A stretch of DNA of 5,819 nt from Treponema sp. UBA4326 (GTDB taxonomy: Bacteria > Spirochaetota > Spirochaetia > Treponematales > Treponemataceae), in assembly GCA_002393835.1 (NCBI GenBank), contig DGTW01000098.1, forward strand, positions 1 to 5,819, in the 5' to 3' direction. Of this stretch, positions 1-4,907 are shown piece after piece (the first letter of the stretch is position 1; every line of letters begins with the position of its first letter). The notes below the pieces were generated by a model. That model did no database searches. It had not been told where the DNA came from and was given only the letters and a program-made list of their open reading frames with translations. The translations under genes were made by a program, and so were the position numbers.

Positions 1-25
1 CGACAACTCGACAACTCGACAACTC
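1..25. repeat. Octamer tandem repeat, three copies, at the window edge
   Basis: The unit CGACAACT is repeated three times without error, plus one extra C. The array may continue to the left, outside the window. On the other strand the unit reads as TTGTCGAG head to tail. This resembles the loop of the hairpin repeats at 1183-1207 and 4773-4797 (GAGCTTGTCGA or GAGCGTGTCGA), differing from the first by one missing base. No function can be assigned. Confidence 0.85.
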
Positions 26-59
26 TAGGCGAACTATGCTCTAGTGCAAATATCAACAG

Positions 60-65
60 TATAAA
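60..65 (+). promoter_or_regulatory. Possible -10 box for the lipoprotein operon
   Basis: TATAAA lies in an AT-rich stretch and would place a transcription start near 72-74, at the foot of the hairpin that begins at 74. No convincing -35 hexamer is found 16-19 bases upstream, so the call is weak. The true promoter could lie outside the window or overlap the hairpin. Confidence 0.2.
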
Positions 66-73
66 TAGAAAAC

Positions 74-125
74 AAAAGCGCATTTCTGTCGCTTAACGGC
101 GGCGGGGGTGTGCTTTTTTGTTTTT
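74..125 (+). terminator. Long G-U-rich hairpin with T-tract ahead of the first lipoprotein gene
   Basis: Bases 74-92 pair with 99-117 over 19 consecutive positions, with a six-base loop TTAACG (93-98). All non-Watson-Crick pairs (at 80, 83, 84, 85, 87 and 89) are G-U in the plus-strand RNA, so the fold is much better on this strand than on the other. The 3' arm runs into TTTTTTGTTTTT (114-125), the form of an intrinsic terminator. It may end an upstream gene outside the window. Alternatively, if transcription starts near 72, it is a leader attenuator or a 5' stabilising hairpin. The 3' arm can also pair with 131-138 (TGCTTTTT with AAAAAGCA), which would compete with the terminator. Confidence 0.6.
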
Positions 126-139
126 AAATTAAAAAGCAT

Positions 140-143
140 GGAG
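140..143 (+). promoter_or_regulatory. Ribosome binding site deciding the start at 150
   Basis: GGAG sits six bases before the ATG at 150. The in-frame alternatives are GTG at 108, inside the terminator-like hairpin, and ATG at 138, which overlaps this site. Neither has a purine-rich site at a useful distance. Confidence 0.7.
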
Positions 144-149
144 TTAAAG

Positions 150-1181
150 ATGTCTAATTATCTTTCTTATGTTAAAAAGTGTTTCTCTATGATTCTTCTC
201 GCCCTTGCGTTTGCGTTGATTTCCTGTGCAAGCACGAGCGAGACTGCTCCCGACTGGGTGGCGAATTACCGCACGATTTACCCTGATTCCGAATATATAG
301 TTCAGCGTGGCCGGGCTGACACAGAAGAAACTTCCAGAACTGAAGCCATTGCCCAGATTGCGCGCTATTTTCAGACGAGCGTAAACGCAAATCTTAAAAC
401 AAACATCCACTCCGTTTCAAGCGGTCAGAATGTGGATGAAACAACGACTGTCGTAAATGATGTTGATGTAATGTCGCAGGTGGATTTGTTCGCGGTGGAG
501 TACACCGACTCGTATTATAACAAGAATGAAAAGAAATGGTACTGCGTTGCCTACATCAACCGCGAAAATGCGTGGGTTCAGTACAAGCCGACTGTAGAGG
601 GAGCAAAATCTGAATTTTATGCAATGTGCAGAAATGCGGAAAAAGAAAGTGATTCGTTTTCAAAGTGCATGGCCTACGGCAAGGCGTGGAAAAGCGGCGT
701 AAAATTCCTTGAAAAACTTGAATATGCAAGAATCCTGAATTCAAAAAAAGAAGCCGCATATTCAGGCGACCGCACCGCAGTAAGCGAAATCCCAAGCCTT
801 ATTTCACAGGAACAGCAGAATTGCAGAATCTTCCTTTCTGTAAACGGTGATTACGGCAATATCATCACTTCGGCTGTTACGGAAACTTTCTCAAAGAATG
901 GATTTATGATTTCAAAATCTGCCGGCGGCACAAATTACACTGCCCAGGTTTTTGTAGACAGCAACGCGCAGGGCTCCGACCCTGTAAGTATTTTCCCAAG
1001 CCTTGATTTAAAAATCACTTCAAAAGAGGGAAGGACGGTCTTTTCAAATCAGACAAAGGTTCGGTCAAAGACTGTTGCTTACACTTTAGAAAATGCTCAG
1101 AAAAAAGCATTTCCTGTTCTTGCAGAAGAAGCGGACAAGGCAATTTCTGAGCAGCTATCAAAACTTTTTGCCTACAAATAG
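150..1181 (+). CDS. LPP20-like outer-membrane lipoprotein, 343 residues
   Basis: Likely an envelope lipoprotein of the LPP20-like group. The start at 150 has GGAG six bases upstream and gives a typical lipoprotein signal: a Lys-Lys n-region, a hydrophobic core and the lipobox LISC, with the lipidated Cys at residue 26. After it comes PDWV (34-37), then a Tyr-rich strand and the helix TEAIAQIARYF (64-74), a layout familiar from LPP20 proteins. KKWYCVAYINRENAW (128-142) closes this domain. A helical linker leads to a second domain (about 226-343) of strands and a final Ala-rich helix. LPP20 relatives include Helicobacter Lpp20 and the flagellar lipoprotein FlgP, so a place under the outer membrane is plausible, but a flagellar role is not shown. 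It is first in an apparent operon with the next two genes. The family call is made by eye from motif layout. Confidence 0.75.
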   Translation: MSNYLSYVKKCFSMILLALAFALISCASTSETAPDWVANYRTIYPDSEYIVQRGRADTEETSRTEAIAQIARYFQTSVNANLKTNIHSVSSGQNVDETTTVVNDVDVMSQVDLFAVEYTDSYYNKNEKKWYCVAYINRENAWVQYKPTVEGAKSEFYAMCRNAEKESDSFSKCMAYGKAWKSGVKFLEKLEYARILNSKKEAAYSGDRTAVSEIPSLISQEQQNCRIFLSVNGDYGNIITSAVTETFSKNGFMISKSAGGTNYTAQVFVDSNAQGSDPVSIFPSLDLKITSKEGRTVFSNQTKVRSKTVAYTLENAQKKAFPVLAEEADKAISEQLSKLFAYK

Positions 1182-1182
1182 C

Positions 1183-1207
1183 GGTGGTTGAGCGTGTCGA
1201 AACCACC
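1183..1207 (+). repeat. Palindromic repeat, copy 1, between the two lipoprotein genes
   Basis: GGTGGTT (1183-1189) pairs perfectly with AACCACC (1201-1207) around the 11-base loop GAGCGTGTCGA. The region 1181-1208 matches 4771-4798 with one mismatch, in the same orientation. The repeat begins right at the stop codon of the preceding gene. No T-tract follows, so it is not an intrinsic terminator. It could be a dispersed genomic repeat, or an RNA element that separates expression of the two lipoproteins. Confidence 0.8.
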
Positions 1208-1230
1208 AATTTATGTCAATTCATTTTCAA

Positions 1231-1236
1231 AAGGAG
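1231..1236 (+). promoter_or_regulatory. Ribosome binding site deciding the start at 1245
   Basis: AAGGAG lies eight bases before ATG at 1245, where a lipoprotein signal starts directly. The longer reading from GTG at 1188 would begin inside the palindromic repeat and put 19 polar residues before the signal peptide, so it is rejected. Confidence 0.85.
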
Positions 1237-1244
1237 ATAAAAAA

Positions 1245-2105
1245 ATGAAAAAATCAATCAAAACTATCATTATTGCAGCCCTTGCGCTCGCAGGAACTCT
1301 TGCAGTCACAGGCTGTGGCTCTACAAGGGTTGAAGACCCTCGCGGAAAGGTAGCGGAAGCCCCAAAAGACGAAATAGACAAGGTTGTTGTAGTTGACTGG
1401 ACAGACCGTACTATGGGCGAGATTTCCGCTCCCACATGGCTTAAAAATATGACTCGTGGAAACAGCGATACATTTAAGGAGCAGTGGAACATTCAGGCAG
1501 ACAGAGTTGTAAAATACAGCCGTGCAACAGGAAAAACAGAGGCAATCGCACAGGCTTTGAGCCGTGCAGGATTCGCATATACTCAGGCTACAGAGCTAAA
1601 TCAAAAGGTAATCGGTCGTGTAGGACAGGGCTTGAACGATGTTGGTCAGCTTGAAGCCTTGTTTGTTGCCGCAAGCGAAACAAAGGCAGATATGACAGGT
1701 CTTCGTGAAGAAGCCAGCTTCTTCCAGAAAGTTCGCAGAACTAATGCAGAAACTGGTGCAAAAACAGAGGAGTACATTTATTACACAATTTATTCAATGA
1801 GCAAGGAAACTTGGGATGCACTCTGCAAAAAATATCTTATGGATGTGATGGGCGGAGCGAACCTTGAAACAGAAACACAGAAGAAAATAGGTGCTTTGTT
1901 CAGCGAGATGAAGGCTGATGCGGACAAAAAGGATGCCCAGAAATACGAGGAAGAAAAACGGGCTTACGATGCACAGATGGCTCGTCTTGAAACAGAACGC
2001 ACAAAAGCCATTGAACAGACTGCAACTGCAAAACTCAATGCAGAAGAAGCAAAGGCAAAACAGGCTGCCGCCGAAGCAGATCTTTTGGCAAGTTATTTGA
2101 TGTAA
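1245..2105 (+). CDS. Lipoprotein with LPP20-like layout and C-terminal coiled coil, 286 residues
   Basis: This is an exported lipoprotein. MKKSIK, a hydrophobic core and the lipobox VTGC place the lipidated Cys at residue 24; Val at -3 is looser than the E. coli consensus but tolerated in spirochaetes. The mature part repeats the plan of its upstream neighbour. It has PTW (63-65), then TEAIAQALSR (98-107) with the same six residues TEAIAQ as that neighbour, then a Tyr-rich strand and SMSKETW (184-190). It therefore looks like a diverged LPP20-type relative. Residues from about 222 to 283 are a highly charged Ala/Glu/Lys helix with coiled-coil character, which could bridge periplasmic partners or oligomerise. 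It ends 15 bases before the next gene, so the two are probably co-translated. Exact function is unknown. Confidence 0.75.
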   Translation: MKKSIKTIIIAALALAGTLAVTGCGSTRVEDPRGKVAEAPKDEIDKVVVVDWTDRTMGEISAPTWLKNMTRGNSDTFKEQWNIQADRVVKYSRATGKTEAIAQALSRAGFAYTQATELNQKVIGRVGQGLNDVGQLEALFVAASETKADMTGLREEASFFQKVRRTNAETGAKTEEYIYYTIYSMSKETWDALCKKYLMDVMGGANLETETQKKIGALFSEMKADADKKDAQKYEEEKRAYDAQMARLETERTKAIEQTATAKLNAEEAKAKQAAAEADLLASYLM

Positions 2106-2109
2106 TTTT

Positions 2110-2114
2110 GGAGG
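2110..2114 (+). promoter_or_regulatory. Ribosome binding site of the CsgG/LpoB-like gene
   Basis: GGAGG lies six bases before ATG at 2121, inside the 15-base gap after the preceding stop. It is strong and well placed, and supports efficient translation within one operon. Confidence 0.85.
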
Positions 2115-2120
2115 ATTAGA

Positions 2121-4043
2121 ATGAAAAGGCTTCTGACTCTTTTAGCGGTGTTTGCCCTTGCGACGGCAACATTCGCTCAGAACAACACAATCGCAGTTCC
2201 TGCTCCTAAAACAATGAACATAGGAGAAGGGAACGAATGGATTCCGCTCTTCATTCAGGGCATAATAACAACAAACTTCCAGAACTACTCTGGAATGAAG
2301 GTTGTAGACCGCCAGAATTCCGACATGGTTAAGGCAGAGCAGCGACTTTCTGAAAATGCAGAATTTTCAGATGCCGATGCAATTGAAATGGGAAAAATGA
2401 CCCATGCACATCTAATTGTAACTGGTAGCATTACTGGAAAATCTACAAGCTATGCCCTTATGTTCAGTATTACCGATGCTGAAACTGGCGAGACAAAGGC
2501 AAGTGCAACCGTTCCAAACTGTCTCTTTTCGGCTCTGGAAAACGGCGACGCCGCAAATCAGATTTCCTACGACCTTATGACAGGCTACGGAATCAACCTT
2601 AGTGCAGACGCAAAAAAGAAGCTCACCCAGAAAGCAAGCGTAATGACCGCCGAAAACACCGCACAGGCAAGCGTTGCAAAAGGAATTGTTGCTGAAAACA
2701 GTGGTTCCAACATCGAAGCCCTTACATATTACATACAGGCAAAAAAAAACGATAAGAAACTTTCAGAAGCCACCAGCCGCATGGCAAATATGACTACTGT
2801 AGTTTCTACCGGTAACTTCGGCAAGAACGCCAAGAATATGATTAAGCTCAGAAATGACTGGGATAAACTTTTACGCGAGACGACAGCTCTTATTGCTTCA
2901 AATCCGCCTGTATTTGAATTGGTTTATTTTAGTGATATTACTTCTGGTGATATTGACTATGACAAAGGAACAATGTCTCTTTATACGAGAGCTCCTTATA
3001 TTCAATTGAGTAATCTCGAAGAGTGTTCTGAGAATAAGAAACTTGTAAAAGAAATGAAAGCAACGTTGAAAAAGATTTCGGACAGCGCAAACTGGGGAAA
3101 GAAAATTAATGACTTCCCATGGTCTTATGCTGATGATGTAGGCGGAAATAACTGGTTACAAACAATTAACAACATAAATTATGAGGAAATTGAAGTGCGC
3201 GATGATGAGGATGTATATGATTATGAAATAGAGAGATATTTAAATAAGCGAAAAGACTTTGTATATAAATTTGATTTTTCTTTATTGAATTCCTCAAAAA
3301 AGGAAATTGGAAAAAGCGAAGTTGTATATTTTGTAATTCCTCCATTGAGACTATATTTCTTTGATGATTATAAAAGAGGCTACGTGTATGAAGATTTTCA
3401 AACTCACTATGCATATTTTGAATCGTATAAGGGCAAAAGAAATCTTTATATTGCGTATCAGCAAGGAGAGGGTAAGGAAAAAGGACATAATCATAAAGGT
3501 GATAATGGATTAAAGTTAAATTTTAATTCTGTTTCTGTAGATGATGCAGATACAGATAAAATGTTCATTTCTGTAAAAAATACGAACAACAAGGATATTT
3601 CTATTGTTCCGATTGAAAAAGTAGAGGAACGTGAGCGAGCAAAAAGGTTAGCAGAAGAGCAGAGAATAAAAGAAGCAAGACGGCTAGCTGAAGAAGAAGC
3701 AAAAGCTAAAACATTCGTTTACACAGGAGATAAAAAAGCTACAACAATTACGATTCCTGATGGATATGAAATAATTTCGGAGAATTGTTTTAAAGATTGC
3801 AAAAAATTGAAAACTGTTGTAATTCCTGCTTCTATTACTGTAATAGGAAAATATGCTTTTGCAGGTTGTGGCAGTCTTAAAACTATAAATTATAGAGGAA
3901 CTCTTGAATACTTTTTGAGTAATGTTGAACCGGAAGATATGTTAACATACCGTCAAATCTGGCCTGTTTATTCAGAGGAGTATACTGGTAGAACAATTAA
4001 AAATAAAAAAATAAAGTGGACTTACAATTATACAGGTGAGTAA
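2121..4043 (+). CDS. Secreted CsgG/LpoB-like protein with BspA-type repeats, 640 residues
   Basis: Exported envelope protein with a mosaic build. Residues 1-19 are a signal peptide ending ATFA before Gln20; there is no lipobox. Residues about 24-150 resemble the CsgG/LpoB-type fold: WIPLFIQGIITTNF, then a VVDRQNSD stretch, AEQRLSE, an EMGKMTHAHLIVTGSITG stretch and a TGETKAS turn. About 180-225 is a helical, TPR-like stretch. About 250-495 is beta-rich and rich in Tyr, Phe and Asp, unrecognised. About 498-532 is a charged helix rich in Glu, Arg and Ala. Residues 543-593 hold two BspA-type (LRR_5-like) units with the hallmarks IPDG..ISENCFKDCKKLKTV and IPASITVIGKYAFAGCGSLKTI. In known proteins CsgG-like domains form secretion or scaffold rings and LpoB activates a penicillin-binding protein; the role here is inferred only. 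GC content drops steeply after about residue 270, which suggests the C-terminal part was acquired or exchanged. Confidence 0.75.
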   Translation: MKRLLTLLAVFALATATFAQNNTIAVPAPKTMNIGEGNEWIPLFIQGIITTNFQNYSGMKVVDRQNSDMVKAEQRLSENAEFSDADAIEMGKMTHAHLIVTGSITGKSTSYALMFSITDAETGETKASATVPNCLFSALENGDAANQISYDLMTGYGINLSADAKKKLTQKASVMTAENTAQASVAKGIVAENSGSNIEALTYYIQAKKNDKKLSEATSRMANMTTVVSTGNFGKNAKNMIKLRNDWDKLLRETTALIASNPPVFELVYFSDITSGDIDYDKGTMSLYTRAPYIQLSNLEECSENKKLVKEMKATLKKISDSANWGKKINDFPWSYADDVGGNNWLQTINNINYEEIEVRDDEDVYDYEIERYLNKRKDFVYKFDFSLLNSSKKEIGKSEVVYFVIPPLRLYFFDDYKRGYVYEDFQTHYAYFESYKGKRNLYIAYQQGEGKEKGHNHKGDNGLKLNFNSVSVDDADTDKMFISVKNTNNKDISIVPIEKVEERERAKRLAEEQRIKEARRLAEEEAKAKTFVYTGDKKATTITIPDGYEIISENCFKDCKKLKTVVIPASITVIGKYAFAGCGSLKTINYRGTLEYFLSNVEPEDMLTYRQIWPVYSEEYTGRTIKNKKIKWTYNYTGE

Positions 4044-4052
4044 GCTTGTTTT

Positions 4053-4079
4053 GCATCGTACACTTGTTATGTACGGTGT
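4053..4079 (+). other. Hairpin between the CsgG/LpoB-like gene and the first small gene
   Basis: GCATCGTACA (4053-4062) pairs with TGTACGGTGT (4070-4079) over ten positions, two of them G-U, with the loop CTTGTTA. It starts ten bases after the stop at 4043. There is no T-tract, so it is unlikely to terminate. It could stabilise or process the message, or be a decayed terminator. Its core CGTACA recurs in the terminator at 4363-4393. Confidence 0.55.
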
Positions 4080-4093
4080 CGGATAATGATTAT

Positions 4094-4100
4094 AAGGGGG
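4094..4100 (+). promoter_or_regulatory. Ribosome binding site deciding the start at 4106
   Basis: AAGGGGG lies five bases before ATG at 4106. The longer reading from TTG at 4046 would cross the hairpin at 4053-4079 and add 20 residues with no support, so it is rejected. Confidence 0.7.
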
Positions 4101-4105
4101 AAAAT

Positions 4106-4312
4106 ATGGATTATTTTGAAGAATGGGCTGAACTTCTTAACAAAGCAGGAATGGAATTGAATAAAGGAAATGCAAGTGATAAAGAACTTGCGAAACAATT
4201 ATTTCTTTTGTCACAATTGTTTAAAGATTGTTCAAAGACAGATGTTTCTAAAAGTCAACCATTAGAAAATTATCTTGCAGTAAGATACAAAGAAATGGGA
4301 AATAAACTGTAA
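4106..4312 (+). CDS. Small hypothetical protein, 68 residues
   Basis: I do not recognise this protein. It is a short, charged, mostly helical sequence starting MDYFEEWAELLNKAG, followed by a second helix KELAKQLFLLSQLFKD that is amphipathic, and a final short helix. It has one Cys, no signal peptide and no membrane segment, so it is probably cytoplasmic. The start at 4106 is supported by a strong ribosome binding site. It lies 62 bases after the preceding gene and is followed by an intrinsic terminator, so it is probably the last gene of the lipoprotein operon. It is AT-rich, like the 3' half of the preceding gene. Existence as a gene is likely because of the ribosome site and terminator; function is unknown. 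Confidence 0.6.
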   Translation: MDYFEEWAELLNKAGMELNKGNASDKELAKQLFLLSQLFKDCSKTDVSKSQPLENYLAVRYKEMGNKL

Positions 4313-4362
4313 ATATGTCTGTAATTTAAACTTTGCTTTAACAAGATATTTAAAATTTTCCG

Positions 4363-4393
4363 ATACCGTACAGTTTTCTGTGCGGTATTTTTT
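4363..4393 (+). terminator. Intrinsic terminator after the 68-residue gene
   Basis: ATACCGTACAG (4363-4373) pairs with CTGTGCGGTAT (4378-4388) over eleven positions, with one G-U pair and the loop TTTT. It ends in a run of six T (4388-4393). It lies 50 bases after the stop at 4312 and 21 bases before the next start. This is the cleanest terminator in the window and probably closes the operon that begins at 150. Confidence 0.9.
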
Positions 4394-4414
4394 AGAATAA
4401 ATAAGAGGCTTTCT

Positions 4415-4717
4415 ATGGATTTTAACAAACAAAACGAAGTTAATAAATTTATTACTTACAAAAAAACTCGTTTGAATACTGATTTTTATGTCAAATTAGA
4501 AATATATCAGTCTGCTAATTATTGGCTTCATTTTTCTACAGAATTATTAATAGAAAATAATATCTCAAAAGATGATTATACATTTATATTTATGGAAGAT
4601 ATAATAAAGCCTTATCTTGGATATGTACAAATGAATATGCACTATCTTTCTGATGTGAAATTTGATGGTAACTATTTGTATTTTTCTAATGGTGAAAAGA
4701 AAGTGAGATTAAGTTAA
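4415..4717 (+). CDS. Hypothetical protein, 100 residues
   Basis: I do not recognise this protein. AAGAGG lies six bases before the ATG, a good ribosome binding site. The sequence is rich in Tyr, Phe, Asn and Lys, has no Cys, no signal peptide and no membrane segment. It looks like a small alpha/beta domain: strand-like FYVKLEIYQ, an aromatic WLHFSTELLI stretch, a helix around MEDIIKPYLGYVQM, and a closing hairpin KFDGNYLYFSNGEKKVRL. It follows the intrinsic terminator at 4363-4393, so it needs its own promoter or read-through; I see no clear promoter. It is very AT-rich (11 of 60 bases GC in 4441-4500). A small partner or immunity-type protein is possible, but nothing in the sequence proves it. 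Confidence 0.6.
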   Translation: MDFNKQNEVNKFITYKKTRLNTDFYVKLEIYQSANYWLHFSTELLIENNISKDDYTFIFMEDIIKPYLGYVQMNMHYLSDVKFDGNYLYFSNGEKKVRLS

Positions 4718-4720
4718 AAA

Positions 4721-4907
4721 ATCGGCTAGGGATTGTAGGGGCGACCGCCGCAGGCGGTTGTTCCGAAGCGGCGGTGGTTGAGCTTGTCGAAACCACCAGA
4801 GCGTAGGAATAGAGCGCGGTTAGCGCGGAACCAAACGAGCACGACAACGAAAGTGCTCGCCGGAAACCCCGACCCCACGCCAGTGGGGGAGCCGCCAAAT
4901 GTACCAG
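4721..4907. other. GC-rich intergenic island of consecutive hairpins
   Basis: This stretch has 39 of 60 bases GC in 4741-4800 and 35 of 60 in 4801-4860, against about 18-25 percent in the coding region just left of it. Hairpins in order: 4742-4760 (arms CGACCGCC and GGCGGTTG, loop GCA), 4773-4797 (the palindromic repeat), 4836-4859 (CGAGCAC with GTGCTCG) and 4873-4888 (CCCCAC with GTGGGG). GCGCGG is repeated directly at 4814 and 4823. It lies between two converging genes and stops at the stop codon of the minus-strand gene. Open frames through it are probably chance products of its GC-rich composition. It looks like a composite dispersed repeat that may also act as a two-way transcription block; no long T-tract is seen. 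Confidence 0.7.
4773..4797 (+). repeat. Palindromic repeat, copy 2, inside the GC-rich island
   Basis: GGTGGTT (4773-4779) pairs with AACCACC (4791-4797) around the loop GAGCTTGTCGA. Compared with copy 1 at 1183-1207 it differs only by T for G in the loop. The conserved stem and loop in two unrelated intergenic settings mark a dispersed repeat. Confidence 0.85.

Noticed and set aside
1..25. CRISPR array at the left edge
   Set aside because: The unit is eight bases with no spacers; it is a simple tandem repeat.
108..149. Upstream starts at GTG 108 and ATG 138 for the first lipoprotein
   Set aside because: The first lies inside the terminator-like hairpin. Neither has a ribosome site, while ATG 150 has GGAG six bases upstream and begins a standard signal peptide.
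1183..1207. Intrinsic terminator between the two lipoprotein genes
   Set aside because: The stem is good but no T-tract follows, and the same sequence occurs in an unrelated place, so it is called a repeat.
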